64,000 nucleotides of DNA from CAWCHZ01 sp963795555 (GCA_963795555.1 CAWCHZ010000002.1:310001-374000); one strand, 5' to 3'. Shown: positions 28,182 to 36,759, numbered from the stretch's first letter. Translations and numbers: made by a program. The notes: a model not told the origin generated them from the letters alone.

Positions 28182-28763
28182 GTGGTGGGTGAGCCGGGCA
28201 CGAGCGAATTGTTGTCGTTGGAGGAGTTGCAGGCGGCGGGGTCGGTGCGCACCGGCCGGCGGCATATCCTGTCGATCCTGGTTGAGAACAAGCCTGGTGT
28301 GTTGACGCGGATCGCGGGGCTGTTCGCCAGGCGGGGGTTCAATATCGACACGCTCGCGGTCGGGCCGACCGATGACCCCGGGCTGTCACGGATCACGCTG
28401 ACCTTAGATGGCGCGCTTCATCCCATCGACCAGGTCACAAAACAGCTGCACAAGCTCATCAACGTCATCAAGATCACCGATCTGGAACCCGACATGACCC
28501 TCGCGCGGGAGCTCGCGCTCTTTAAGGTCAACGCCGACGGTGCTGCGCGCGCTGAGATCAGCGCGCTGATCGCACCATTCCGCGCACAGATCATCGACAC
28601 CCACCGCAAGACCATCACCATCGAGGTCACCGGCAGCCACCAAAAGATCAACGCCCTCAAAGAACTCCTACGCCCCCACGGCCTAACCGAAATGGCCCGC
28701 ACCGGCGAAATCGCCATCAACCGCAACCGAACGGAGTCGCAATCGATGGCTGTCGCAAGCTGA
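28182..28763 (+). CDS. ilvN: acetolactate synthase regulatory subunit
   Basis: A 193-residue ACT-domain subunit giving valine feedback control to IlvB. HILSILVENKPGVLTRIAGL and RRGFNIDTLAVGPTDDPGLS are the diagnostic ACT motifs; VTGSHQKINALKELLRPHG and EMARTGEIAINR complete the small subunit. It starts with GTG. The first bases share the G/T-rich style of ilvB, whereas the last 300 bases are unusually rich in C and A. A 25-base duplication spans the stop codon. Confidence 0.94.
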   Translation: MVGEPGTSELLSLEELQAAGSVRTGRRHILSILVENKPGVLTRIAGLFARRGFNIDTLAVGPTDDPGLSRITLTLDGALHPIDQVTKQLHKLINVIKITDLEPDMTLARELALFKVNADGAARAEISALIAPFRAQIIDTHRKTITIEVTGSHQKINALKELLRPHGLTEMARTGEIAINRNRTESQSMAVAS

Positions 28764-28801
28764 CGAGCGCCGCCACGGCTGTCGCAAGCGGATAAGCGCC
28801 G
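28748..28801 (+). repeat. 25-bp duplication spanning the ilvN stop
   Basis: GGCTGTCGCAAGC, then TGACGAGCGCCG in copy 1 (28748-28772) and GGATAAGCGCCG in copy 2 (28777-28801). Copy 1 contains the ilvN stop TGA. Confidence 0.75.
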
Positions 28802-28883
28802 ATTAGACAGCCATCGCACGTCGCTCGGGCGGCGCCGGGCGACACTTGTAGGAGAGTTTTCAGCAAGGCCAGGAGGTATCGCG

Positions 28884-29990
28884 ATGACGATGACGGAGGA
28901 GACGATCGACGCGGAGTTCGATCACGAGGGCCTGACGGTGGTCCAGGACCGGGCGTCCGGGCTGCGCGCGGTGATCGCGGTGCATTCGACGGCGCTGGGG
29001 CCGGCCGTCGGCGGCCTGCGCTGGCGCCGTTACCCGACCCTCACGGCTGGAATCGTCGACGCGCTGCGCCTCTCGCATGCGATGACGTGGAAGAACGCCG
29101 CCGCTGAGCTGCCCTTCGGTGGTGGCAAGGCGGTCGTCCTCGACGATGGCGACCAGACCCGGCGCGAGGCGCGCCTGCGCGCGTTCGCCGAGGCGCTCAA
29201 CGGCCTTGGTGGTCGCTACATCACGGCCGAGGACGTCGGCACGAGCGTGCCGGACATGGATCTGCTCGCGAGCAGCAGCCCGTTCGTCGCGGGCATCTCC
29301 CACGAGCGCGGGGGTCGCGGCGATCCTTCCCCAACGACCGCCAAGACGGTTGTGGTGGCGATCGAGCAGGGTGTTCACGCCAAGCTCGGTGCGGACCTCG
29401 AGGGTCGGCGCGTCGCGGTCATTGGGCTCGGCAAGGTTGGCGCCCGCGTTGCGGCCGAGCTGCGTGCGCGCGGCGCACAGCTGCTGTTATCCGATATCGA
29501 CGAGGTCCGGGCCCGCGCGCTCGCCGCTGATCTTGGCGGCGTGCCGGTGGATGTCGAGCAGGCGCTGCGCGCGCATGTCGACGTGCTCGCCCCGTGCGCG
29601 ACCGGCGAGATGATCGGCCTGGGGCTCGTCCCGCAGCTCAGCTGCGCGGTCGTCGCCGGCGCCGCGAACAACCCGCTCGTCGATGACGCGACCGCCGACG
29701 CCCTGCATCAGCGCGGCATCCTCTACGTCCCCGACTATCTCGCCAACTGCGGCGGCATGCTGCAGATCGCCGCCGAGCACCACGGCGACTCGGACGCGGT
29801 CCTGGCCGCTGCCGTGCGGCGTGCCGCGGCGCGGATCGCGGAGGTGCTTGCCGAGGCGAGCGCCGAACGGCGGGCGCCCTACCTGGTGGCGCGTGAGCGG
29901 GTGCTGGCCCGACTCGCGTCGGCTGGGGGCGTGAGCGAGCCGGCGAGCGGACGTGCGGAGGCTCCCGCGTCGGCGCCGGTGGGCTCCTGA
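28884..29990 (+). CDS. leucine/valine dehydrogenase (Glu/Leu/Phe/Val dehydrogenase family)
   Basis: NAD-dependent oxidative deamination of a branched-chain amino acid to its 2-keto acid; 368 residues. AVHSTALGPAVGGLRWRRYP, MTWKNAAAELPFGGGKAVV with the catalytic lysine, ITAEDVGTSVPDMD, the Rossmann loop VAVIGLGKVGARVAAEL and VVAGAANNPLVDD are in Leu/ValDH order. ATG is preceded by a perfect AGGAGGT, the strongest ribosome site in this part of the window. With the downstream 2-oxo acid dehydrogenase it forms the first step of valine/leucine/isoleucine catabolism. Its last 112 bases overlap the convergent PucR gene. Confidence 0.9.
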   Translation: MTMTEETIDAEFDHEGLTVVQDRASGLRAVIAVHSTALGPAVGGLRWRRYPTLTAGIVDALRLSHAMTWKNAAAELPFGGGKAVVLDDGDQTRREARLRAFAEALNGLGGRYITAEDVGTSVPDMDLLASSSPFVAGISHERGGRGDPSPTTAKTVVVAIEQGVHAKLGADLEGRRVAVIGLGKVGARVAAELRARGAQLLLSDIDEVRARALAADLGGVPVDVEQALRAHVDVLAPCATGEMIGLGLVPQLSCAVVAGAANNPLVDDATADALHQRGILYVPDYLANCGGMLQIAAEHHGDSDAVLAAAVRRAAARIAEVLAEASAERRAPYLVARERVLARLASAGGVSEPASGRAEAPASAPVGS

Positions 29991-31189
29991 GCGTCGCCCC
30001 CGAGCCGCCACAGCTTGAGCCCAAGGTGCAGCTCGAGGCGGGCATTCCCATCGCGCAGCGCGACGCCCGCCAACTGCTCGATGCGGTGCAGGCGGTGATA
30101 GACGCTGCTGCGGTGGATGAACAGCGCCGCCGCGGTTGCCTGCGCGTCGCCGGCCGCGTCGAGGTAGGTCTCGAGCGTGGACGTGAGCATCCGCCCGTCC
30201 GGCGCGGCCAGCAGCCGCCGCAGGGACTCGGGCAAGGCCGCCCGCGGGTCGGTGACGTCGAGCAGCCGCGCGATCGTCCTGTAGGGGCCGAGCGTATTCC
30301 ACAGCGTGACCGGTCCGAGCTCGCGCACGCTGGTCGCCACGCGCAGCGCGCACAGGGCTTCACGCTTGGAGCGTTGGGCATCGGCGACGGAGGCGACCGG
30401 GTCGCCCACACCAACCAAGGCCTGCCAGCCAGCCGGCGCGAGGCTGCGCTCGGCGAGCTCGAGCAGCTTGTGGGCGCGACGCTCCGGCTCTCCGGGGGCG
30501 TCGCAGGCGAGCATGCCGACGACATGGTCGCCGATCACGATCGACAGCAGATGGTGCAGCGCGACCGAGCGGCGCAGCTGCTCCATCGCGGCGGCCAGCT
30601 GGACGCGCACGGCGTCGGGCGGCTGACGCTCCAGCGGATGAACCGCCTGCAGCGCGATCAGCGTGTAGGAGGTGGCGGAGGCTAGGAAGCCGAGGGCCAG
30701 CAGCTGCTGGGCGGCCTCCTCGCGGCCCGCGGCATCGGCCTCGAGCAGTCGCTGGACGAGCTGATGCTCGTGCGCGCGGTCGCCGCTCTCCTGCAGCCGC
30801 AGCCGATACAGGACGACCGCCACCTCGCTCGCGTAGCGCCGTGCCGTCGCGAGCTCTTCGTCGGTGAGCGGCGCGGGCTCGTCGATCAGCCACAGGTAGC
30901 CCAGCAGCGTGCCCTGGAAGCGCAGCGGCATGCAGAGGCGCGCCGCCATGCCGAACGCCTGGTTGGCAGGCACTCGCATGTGATCGTCGGCGTCCTCGAT
31001 GCCCAGCGACTCGAGCCATCTGGTGATCTCAACGGGAGCCTGGCGCTGGAGGATCGAGGCGACGCGGACGCTGTCCACCTGCCCGACATGCGAGCTGTAG
31101 GCGAGGATGCGAAAGCGGCGATCGTCCACATCGACGGGCCGCTCGAGCTCGGACGCGAGGGCATCGACGAGGTCTTGGAGCTCGCTCAT
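29879..31189 (-). CDS. PucR/CdaR-type transcriptional regulator
   Basis: A 436-residue regulator with an N-terminal GAF-like sensor (VDDRRFRILAYSS; MPLRFQGTLLGYLWLIDEP), a central GGDEF-like module (SIVIGDHVVGMLACDAPG; LVGVGDPVASVADAQRSKRE) and the C-terminal PucR helix-turn-helix (TLETYLDAAGDAQATAAALF then HRSSVYHRLHRIEQLAG). It sits between, and faces away from, the 2-oxo acid dehydrogenase genes and converges on the amino acid dehydrogenase, so control of branched-chain catabolism is likely. The ATG at 31189 overlaps the stop of a small upstream ORF made of tandem repeats. The 3' end overlaps the neighbouring gene by 112 bases. Confidence 0.87.
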   Translation of the reverse strand: MSELQDLVDALASELERPVDVDDRRFRILAYSSHVGQVDSVRVASILQRQAPVEITRWLESLGIEDADDHMRVPANQAFGMAARLCMPLRFQGTLLGYLWLIDEPAPLTDEELATARRYASEVAVVLYRLRLQESGDRAHEHQLVQRLLEADAAGREEAAQQLLALGFLASATSYTLIALQAVHPLERQPPDAVRVQLAAAMEQLRRSVALHHLLSIVIGDHVVGMLACDAPGEPERRAHKLLELAERSLAPAGWQALVGVGDPVASVADAQRSKREALCALRVATSVRELGPVTLWNTLGPYRTIARLLDVTDPRAALPESLRRLLAAPDGRMLTSTLETYLDAAGDAQATAAALFIHRSSVYHRLHRIEQLAGVALRDGNARLELHLGLKLWRLGGDAQEPTGADAGASARPLAGSLTPPADASRASTRSRATR

Positions 31190-31248
31190 GTCGGGGGAAG
31201 CTCGCTCATGTCGGGGGAAGCTCGCTCATCGCCGGGGAGCTCGCTCAT
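31186..31248 (-). CDS. short upstream ORF coupled to the PucR regulator
   Basis: Four copies of ATGAGCGAGCT lie 19-20 bases apart (ATGs at 31248, 31229, 31209 and 31189). Only the last is in the PucR frame. From 31248 a 20-codon frame (MSELPGDERASPD onward) ends with TGA overlapping the PucR ATG; the ATG at 31209 is in this frame, and the one at 31229 opens a seven-codon ORF ending at 31209. Expression of this peptide is unproven, but the overlap would permit translational coupling. Confidence 0.35.
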   Translation of the reverse strand: MSELPGDERASPDMSELPPT

Positions 31249-31427
31249 CGCCGGTCATACCGTCCAGCAGGGCTGGCCGGAATGCAAGTGACCGAATGTC
31301 TGTGCGGCGGAGCGCCTGGTCGAACAGCTGTCGCGGGGGGCGAGACGGGTGAGCACCTGAAACAAGTGTCGCATCGCTGTCGCCGATCTCGCCGTTGCTG
31401 TTGCATCGGGGCGACGGCCGCGGTCTC

Positions 31428-31433
31428 TACTCT
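31428..31433 (+). promoter_or_regulatory. -10 box TACTCT before E1 alpha
   Basis: TACTCT ends ten bases before the ATG at 31444 and favours that start over an upstream GTG-rich extension. Confidence 0.45.
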
Positions 31434-31443
31434 GCGCCAGGCG

Positions 31444-32487
31444 ATGATCGCCGAGCGCCCGCCCACCGAGCTTGCGCCCGAGCACCGCGTCGCGCTGCTG
31501 CGCTACATGCTGCTCACGCGTGCGATCGAGGAGCGCGGGCTGCTGCTCTACAAGCAGGGCAAGGTCCCCGGTTCCTTCTATGACGGTCGTGGCCAGGAGG
31601 CCACCGCAGTCGGCGCGACGTTCGCGCTCTCGGGGGCCGACCCGGTCTGCCCGCTGATCCGCGACATGGGCGCCCACGTCGTCAAGGGCACCGACCCCGC
31701 GGCGATCATCGGTCAGTACCTCGGGCGTGCGGGCGGGGTCAGCGGCGGGCGCGAGGGCAACATCCACTTCGGCGACTGGCGGCACGGCGTGATCGGCATG
31801 GTCTCGATGCTGCCCGACATGATGGTCGTCGCGACCGGCATGGCGCTCGCGTTCAAGCTGCGCGGTGAGGCGCGCTGCGCGCTCAGCTTCTTCGGCGACG
31901 GCGCCACCTCCCGGGGCGACTGGCATGAGGCCATGAACTGGGCCGCGGTCCAGCGCCTGCCGGCGATATTCGTGCTCGAGAACAACCAGTTCGCCTACTC
32001 CACGCCGGGGGAGCGTCAGTTTGCGGTCGACCCGGTCCAGCGCGCGGCGGCGTATGGCATGCCGGGCGTGAGCGTCGACGGCAACGACGTCGAAGAGGTC
32101 TTCCACGTCGTGCGCGAGGCGCGCGAGCGTGCGCTCGGCGGCGACGGTCCGACGCTGATCGAGGCGGTCACGATGCGCATGCACGGCCACGGCGCGCACG
32201 ACGACATGCGCTACGTCCCAACCGAGCTGCTGGCGCACTGGGCGGCCAACGACCCGATCGCCCGCCAGGCCGAGCGGGTCGGCGAGCTTGGGGTCGATGT
32301 CGCCGCGCTCGAGGCGCAGGTGCGAGCGCAGGTCGACGAGGCCGCCGAGCGGGCGCTCGCGATGCCGCTGCCCGACCCGACAACCGTCTTGGACGGCGTC
32401 TTCTGCGAGGGCGAGCCGCAGACAGTGGGGATCGGCCCCAATCCGTGGGACCACGCGGTGGAGGTCGAGCTGGAGGCGGTCGGCTAG
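31444..32487 (+). CDS. 2-oxo acid dehydrogenase E1 component, alpha subunit (probably branched-chain)
   Basis: TPP-dependent decarboxylase subunit of a 2-oxo acid dehydrogenase complex, 347 residues. RGQEATAVGATFAL, LIRDMGAHVVKGTDP, SGGREGNIHFGD, the TPP motif FFGDGATSRGDWHEAMNWAA through LENNQFAYS, and VDGNDVEEVFHVVREA follow E1-alpha order. The sequence alone does not separate pyruvate, acetoin and branched-chain types; the branched-chain reading comes from the neighbours (Leu/Val dehydrogenase, acyl-CoA dehydrogenase, isobutyryl-CoA mutase). The stop overlaps the E1-beta start by one base. Confidence 0.88.
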   Translation: MIAERPPTELAPEHRVALLRYMLLTRAIEERGLLLYKQGKVPGSFYDGRGQEATAVGATFALSGADPVCPLIRDMGAHVVKGTDPAAIIGQYLGRAGGVSGGREGNIHFGDWRHGVIGMVSMLPDMMVVATGMALAFKLRGEARCALSFFGDGATSRGDWHEAMNWAAVQRLPAIFVLENNQFAYSTPGERQFAVDPVQRAAAYGMPGVSVDGNDVEEVFHVVREARERALGGDGPTLIEAVTMRMHGHGAHDDMRYVPTELLAHWAANDPIARQAERVGELGVDVAALEAQVRAQVDEAAERALAMPLPDPTTVLDGVFCEGEPQTVGIGPNPWDHAVEVELEAVG

Positions 32488-33449
32488 TGCAGCTGACCTA
32501 TTTGCAGGCGATCTCCTCCGCACTGCGTGAGGAGATGGAGCGCGACGAGCGCGTCCTGGTGATGGGCGAGGACGTCGGCGCGTTTGGCGGCGCCTTCAAG
32601 GTCACCGACGGGCTGCTGGATCAGTTCGGGCCCGCGCGCGTCATCGACACGCCGATCGCCGAGACGGGGATCCTCGGGACCGCGGTGGGCGCGGCGGTGG
32701 CCGGGTTGCGGCCGGTCTGCGAGATGCAGTTCGCCGACTTCGTGGCGTGCGGGTTCGACCAATTGGTCAATGTCGCCGGCAAGCTGCACTACCGGATCGG
32801 GCTCGCCGCGCCGATCACCGTCCGGCTGCCGACCGGTGGTGGCTTCGCCGGGGGCCCGTTTCACTCGCAGAACCCGGAGGCGTGGTTCATGCACGCGCCC
32901 GGGATCAAGATCGTGGCGCCCGCAACGGCGGCTGACGCCAAGGGGCTGTTGCTGGGTGCGATCCGCGACCCCAACCCGGTCCTCTTCCTCGAGCACAAGA
33001 ACCTCTACCGCCGCGTCAAGGGCGAGGTGCCCGACGGCGATCAGGCGACTCCGTTGCGTGCGCGCGTCGCGCGGGAGGGCGCCGACCTGGTCGTGATCAC
33101 GTACGGCGCGATGGTCCACGCGGCGCTGGAGGCCAGCGAGGACCTGGACGGGGCGCGCGTGGAGGTGCTCGACCTGCGCTGCCTTGTCCCGCTCGATCGG
33201 GAGGCGATCTGCGACTCGGTGGCGCGTTGCTCGAAGGTCGTGATCGTCGACGAGGCCAACGAGACGTGTGCGGCGGGCGCGCAGGTCGCGGCGCTGATCG
33301 CCGAGCACTGCTTCGAGGACCTCGACGGGCCTGTGGTCCGCGTTGCCACCCCCGACGTTCCGATCCCCTTCGCGCCCAGCCTCGAGCAGGCCGTGCTGCC
33401 CAGCGTCGCGCGAATCCGCGACGCCTGCCGCGAGCTGCTCGCCTACTGA
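32487..33449 (+). CDS. 2-oxo acid dehydrogenase E1 component, beta subunit (probably branched-chain)
   Basis: Partner of the preceding E1-alpha, 320 residues. LTYLQAISSALREEMERDER, VLVMGEDVGAFGGAFKVTDGL, DTPIAETGILGTAVGAAVAG, MQFADFVACGFDQLVN, RLPTGGGFAGGPFHSQNPEAWF and HAPGIKIVAPATAADAKGLL are classic E1-beta text. GTG at 32487 shares a base with the upstream TAG, so the two subunits should be made in equal amounts. Confidence 0.92.
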   Translation: MQLTYLQAISSALREEMERDERVLVMGEDVGAFGGAFKVTDGLLDQFGPARVIDTPIAETGILGTAVGAAVAGLRPVCEMQFADFVACGFDQLVNVAGKLHYRIGLAAPITVRLPTGGGFAGGPFHSQNPEAWFMHAPGIKIVAPATAADAKGLLLGAIRDPNPVLFLEHKNLYRRVKGEVPDGDQATPLRARVAREGADLVVITYGAMVHAALEASEDLDGARVEVLDLRCLVPLDREAICDSVARCSKVVIVDEANETCAAGAQVAALIAEHCFEDLDGPVVRVATPDVPIPFAPSLEQAVLPSVARIRDACRELLAY

Positions 33450-33506
33450 GCCGTCAGCGACACTGCCTCGCCACGCGATGACCCCGCCGACCGCCACCAG
33501 CCGCAC

Positions 33507-34847
33507 ATGAGCGCCACCATCGGCCAGCACACCACGACCGTCGACGTGACGATGCCCCAGATGGGCGTCTCGGTCGCCGAGGGGACGGTGCTCGTCTGGA
33601 GCAAGCGCGTCGGCGAGGCGATCGAGCGCGACGAGACGATCTGCGAGGTCTCGACCGACAAGATCGACACCGAGGTGCCCGCGCCCGTCAGCGGCGTCGT
33701 CGCCGAGATCCTGGTCCAGGAGGGCGCGACCGTCGACGTCGGCGTCGTGCTGGCGCGGATCGCGGCGCCGAGCACATCCGTCTCCGACGATCTACACAAG
33801 TCGTCGGAGCCGGCGCCGAGCACATCCGTCTCCGACGACCTACACAAGGCGTCGGAGCCGGCTGCGATCGGCACCACCGCCGAGACTGCCGACAATGGCG
33901 CGGCGCGTGCGGTAGCCGTGCGCAGCTCGCCCGTCGCGCGGCGCATCGCCGATGAGCACGGCATCGACCTCGCCGCCATCGCTGGCAGCGGGCGCGAGGG
34001 CCGTGTCACCAAACAGGACGTGCTGCGGGCCGTCGCCGAGGCTGCCTCTCGCCCGGCCCCAGCGCATCCCGAGCCGGTGCTGCACTCCGACAGCCCCTAC
34101 CGGCCCGACGAGGCGCTGCCGGTCACCTCCTCTCTGCCGGATGGCGCGGCAACGGCCTCCCAGACGGACGGCGCCGTCGGCGAGTCAGCGCCGCTGTCGG
34201 CGATCCGGCGCTCGATCGCCCGCCACATGCTGCACTCGCTGCAGACGGCCGCGCACTGCACGACGATCGTCGAGGTCGACGTCAGCGGGGTGGAGGCACG
34301 CCGTCGTGAGCTCCAGATCACCGCGCTGCCGCTGATCGCGCGCTGCGTGCTCGACGTCCTGCCCGGCTACCGCGACCTCAACGCGTGGCTCGATGGAGAC
34401 ACGATCACCCGTCACAGCGCGATCAACCTGGGCATCGCCGTCTCGCTCGGCGACGACGGCCTGATCGTGCCGGTCATCCACGACGCCCAGGAGCTGACCG
34501 CCGAGGGCCTCGCGCGGCGCATCAAGGAGCTCGCGGCCAAGGCGCGCGCGGGCAAGCTGGAGCACGCCGACATCAGCGGCGCCACCTTCACGATCACCAA
34601 CCCCGGCGCCTTCGGCGCGATCGCCGCGACCCCGATCATCAGCCAGCCCCAGGTCGCGATCCTCGACACCGAGGCGGCCGTCCGCCGGCCGGTCGTCGTC
34701 GATACGCCCGACGGCGGCGAGGCGATCTCGATCCGCCCGATGATGAACCTCTGCATGTCCTGGGACCACCGCGCGCTGGATGGCGCCTACGCCGCGCGCT
34801 TCCTGACCGACGTGCGCCGGCGCATCGAGTTGCTGCGCGAGCACTGA
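33507..34847 (+). CDS. dihydrolipoamide acyltransferase (E2)
   Basis: Core acyltransferase of the same complex, 446 residues. Lipoyl domain with CEVSTDKIDTEVPAP (lipoyl-lysine), peripheral-subunit-binding domain VARRIADEHGIDLAAIAGSG and GREGRVTKQDVLRAV, and the CoA-acyltransferase domain ending SWDHRALDGAYAARFL with the catalytic histidine. The linker after the lipoyl domain contains a perfectly in-frame 48-base duplication. No E3 gene is in the window, so lipoamide dehydrogenase must come from elsewhere. Confidence 0.93.
   Translation: MSATIGQHTTTVDVTMPQMGVSVAEGTVLVWSKRVGEAIERDETICEVSTDKIDTEVPAPVSGVVAEILVQEGATVDVGVVLARIAAPSTSVSDDLHKSSEPAPSTSVSDDLHKASEPAAIGTTAETADNGAARAVAVRSSPVARRIADEHGIDLAAIAGSGREGRVTKQDVLRAVAEAASRPAPAHPEPVLHSDSPYRPDEALPVTSSLPDGAATASQTDGAVGESAPLSAIRRSIARHMLHSLQTAAHCTTIVEVDVSGVEARRRELQITALPLIARCVLDVLPGYRDLNAWLDGDTITRHSAINLGIAVSLGDDGLIVPVIHDAQELTAEGLARRIKELAAKARAGKLEHADISGATFTITNPGAFGAIAATPIISQPQVAILDTEAAVRRPVVVDTPDGGEAISIRPMMNLCMSWDHRALDGAYAARFLTDVRRRIELLREH
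33765..33860 (+). repeat. 48-bp tandem duplication in the E2 linker
   Basis: Copies at 33765-33812 and 33813-33860 encode APSTSVSDDLHKSSEP and APSTSVSDDLHKASEP. Length is 16 codons, so the frame is kept; linkers of this protein tolerate length change. Confidence 0.85.
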
Positions 34848-34911
34848 GCCAAGGCGTCAGGCAGCGCTCGGCGGCGGTGCCGCGGGGGCCTGTGGCACGA
34901 TTCGCCGCCTC

Positions 34912-35421
34912 GTGTCCGGAGCGCTGCCCTTCGATCCGATCGCCGAGGCCCGTCGCCAGTGGACCAAGCACTGGGGCGACACGCCCGTGCCGTCGATGAG
35001 CGCCGTCACCTCGATCATGCGCGTCCAGCAGATCCTGCTCGCGCGGTTGAACGAGCTGCTGCGCCCCTTGGACCTCACCTTCCCGCGCTATGAGGCGCTG
35101 ATGCTGCTCTACTTCAGCCGCAACGGCTCGCTGCCTTTGGGCAAGATGGGCGTCCGCCTGCAGGTCCACCGCACCAGCGTCACCAACATCATCGATGGCC
35201 TCGAAGGCTCCGGTCTCGTGCGGCGCGTCCCGCACGATCGCGATCGGCGCACCACTCTGGCCGAGATCACCCCGCGCGGTCGGGAGGTCGCCGCGGCGGC
35301 CACGGAGATCCTCAACCGCGAGCGCTTCGGCACCGAGCCGCTCGGCCGCGGCGAGCTCGAGGCGATCTCTGAGACCCTACGCCTGGTTCGCGCCCACGCG
35401 GACGACTTCGACGAGGGTTGA
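34912..35421 (+). CDS. MarR-family transcriptional regulator
   Basis: A 169-residue winged-helix regulator starting with GTG. IMRVQQILLARLNELLRPLD, LTFPRYEALMLLYFSRNGSL, PLGKMGVRLQVHRTSVTNII and GLEGSGLVRRVPHDRDRRTT (wing) are plainly MarR. MarR proteins often sense aromatic or acyl-CoA ligands; here it lies between the 2-oxo acid dehydrogenase and acyl-CoA genes, which suggests a second regulator for the cluster besides PucR. Confidence 0.9.
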   Translation: MSGALPFDPIAEARRQWTKHWGDTPVPSMSAVTSIMRVQQILLARLNELLRPLDLTFPRYEALMLLYFSRNGSLPLGKMGVRLQVHRTSVTNIIDGLEGSGLVRRVPHDRDRRTTLAEITPRGREVAAAATEILNRERFGTEPLGRGELEAISETLRLVRAHADDFDEG

Positions 35422-35453
35422 CAGCTCAGCTGCCGGTCGGCTGAGGCTGGCCG

Positions 35454-35482
35454 CGCCTAGCGCGCCGCGCCCCGCCTAGCGC
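35454..35482 (-). repeat. CGCCTAGCGC duplicated at the acyl-CoA dehydrogenase stop
   Basis: CGCCTAGCGC at 35454-35463 and 35473-35482; each holds a minus-strand TAG, the second being the stop codon of the acyl-CoA dehydrogenase. Confidence 0.6.
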
Positions 35483-36654
35483 AGCGTCCGGGCGATCACG
35501 AGGCGCTGGATCTCGTTGGTGCCCTCGTAGATCTGGGTCAGCTTGGCGTCGCGCATCATCCGCTCGACGGGATACTCGGTGACATAGCCGTAGCCGCCGA
35601 GGACCTGGACCGCCTCGACGGTGACCTCCATCGCGACGTCCGAGCAGAAGAGCTTGGCCATCGCCGAGTACTTGCCGAGGTCGGGCTCGTCGCGCTCGGC
35701 CTTGGCGGCGGCGCGGTAGAGCAGCTCGCGCGCGGCGGCGCACTTGGTCTCCATGTCGGCGAGCTTGAACTGGATCGCCTGCAGCTGGTTGAGCGGCTTG
35801 CCGAAGGCGATCCGCTCGCGCGCGTAGCCGACCGCGTAGTCGGTTGCGCCCTGGGCGATCCCGAGCGCCTGGGCGGCGATCCCCAGGCGTGAGCGGTCGA
35901 GCGTGCGCATCGCGATCTTGAAGCCCTCGCCCGGCGCGCCGATCAGGTTCTCGTCGGGGACGACGACGTCCTCGAACACGGGCTGGCCGGTGGGGGAGCC
36001 GCGCATGCCCATCTTGTGCTCGAGGCGGCTGATCGAGAACCCCGGCCGGTCGGCCTCGACGATGAAGGCGGAGATGCCCTTGCCGTGGCCGGCCTTGGGG
36101 TCGGTGACCGCGAAGACGACATACAGGTCTGAGACGCCGGCGCCGGTAATCCAGTTCTTGGCGCCGTTGATGCGCCAGCCACCCTCCGAAAGGCGCTCGG
36201 CGCGCGTGCGCATCGCGCCGGGATCGGAGCCGGCGTCGGGCTCGGACAGCGCGAAGGCGATCAGCCACTCGCCGCTGGCCAGCCGCGGCAGCACGCGCTC
36301 GCGCTGCTGCTCCGATCCGGCCAGGCGGAGCGGCAGCGAGCCGAGATCCTGGACGGCCAGCAGCAGCGAGCTGGAGGCGCACGCCTTGGCGACCTCTTCG
36401 ATCGCGACGCAGAGCATCAGCTCGCCGGTCCCCGTGCCGCCGTAGCGCTCCTCGAAGGGCAGCCCGAAGAGATCGTGGGCGGCGAAGAGCTCGCGGATGT
36501 CCTGGGGAAATTCTCCTGTGGAGTCGATCGCCGCCGCTCGTGGCGCGACCTGCTCGGTGACGATCTGGCGGATGACGTCGCGGAACGCGAGCTGATCGGC
36601 GGTGAGGCCGTAGAGCGGGGTCTCGAGCTCGGTCGCGGGGGAGACGACGGCCAT
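35476..36654 (-). CDS. acyl-CoA dehydrogenase
   Basis: FAD-dependent alpha,beta-dehydrogenation of a short or branched acyl-CoA; 392 residues. LPFEERYGGTGTGELMLCVA, FALSEPDAGSDPGAMRTRAE, WRINGAKNWITGAG, RERIAFGKPLNQLQAIQFKL, AVQVLGGYGYVTEYPVERMM and the end IYEGTNEIQRLVIARTL with the catalytic-base glutamate fit the short/medium-chain type. Given the neighbours it is a candidate isobutyryl-CoA dehydrogenase or butyryl-CoA dehydrogenase. The start at 36654 is supported by TAGCGT eight bases upstream; a far longer open frame on this strand is antisense to the mutase gene. Confidence 0.92.
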   Translation of the reverse strand: MAVVSPATELETPLYGLTADQLAFRDVIRQIVTEQVAPRAAAIDSTGEFPQDIRELFAAHDLFGLPFEERYGGTGTGELMLCVAIEEVAKACASSSLLLAVQDLGSLPLRLAGSEQQRERVLPRLASGEWLIAFALSEPDAGSDPGAMRTRAERLSEGGWRINGAKNWITGAGVSDLYVVFAVTDPKAGHGKGISAFIVEADRPGFSISRLEHKMGMRGSPTGQPVFEDVVVPDENLIGAPGEGFKIAMRTLDRSRLGIAAQALGIAQGATDYAVGYARERIAFGKPLNQLQAIQFKLADMETKCAAARELLYRAAAKAERDEPDLGKYSAMAKLFCSDVAMEVTVEAVQVLGGYGYVTEYPVERMMRDAKLTQIYEGTNEIQRLVIARTLR

Positions 36655-36662
36655 CCCCGCAA

Positions 36663-36668
36663 ACGCTA
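36663..36668 (-). promoter_or_regulatory. -10 box TAGCGT of the acyl-CoA dehydrogenase
   Basis: Minus-strand TAGCGT ends eight bases before the ATG at 36654, giving a leaderless arrangement. Confidence 0.45.
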
Positions 36669-36678
36669 GCAGATATGC

Positions 36679-36684
36679 GATAAT
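36679..36684 (+). promoter_or_regulatory. extended -10 (TGCGATAAT) toward the mutase gene
   Basis: TGC followed by GATAAT gives an extended -10 with about 70 bases of leader before the mutase ATG. No cobalamin riboswitch fold was seen in that leader. Confidence 0.4.
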
Positions 36685-36759
36685 CCAACCATCGGAAGCC
36701 CGAGTTTCTGAGCACCACGCTAGCGGGGCTCGAAGGCCGGCGACGAAAGCGCCACAAGC

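Noticed and set aside
26148..28265. A 705-codon open frame on the minus strand across ilvB
   Set aside because: It is antisense to a clear ilvB, and its odd composition (Arg/His/Pro-rich) follows from the G/T-rich coding strand.
36655..36759. Cobalamin riboswitch before the B12-dependent mutase
   Set aside because: The intergenic space is only about 105 bases and shows no B12-box-like sequence or suitable structure.
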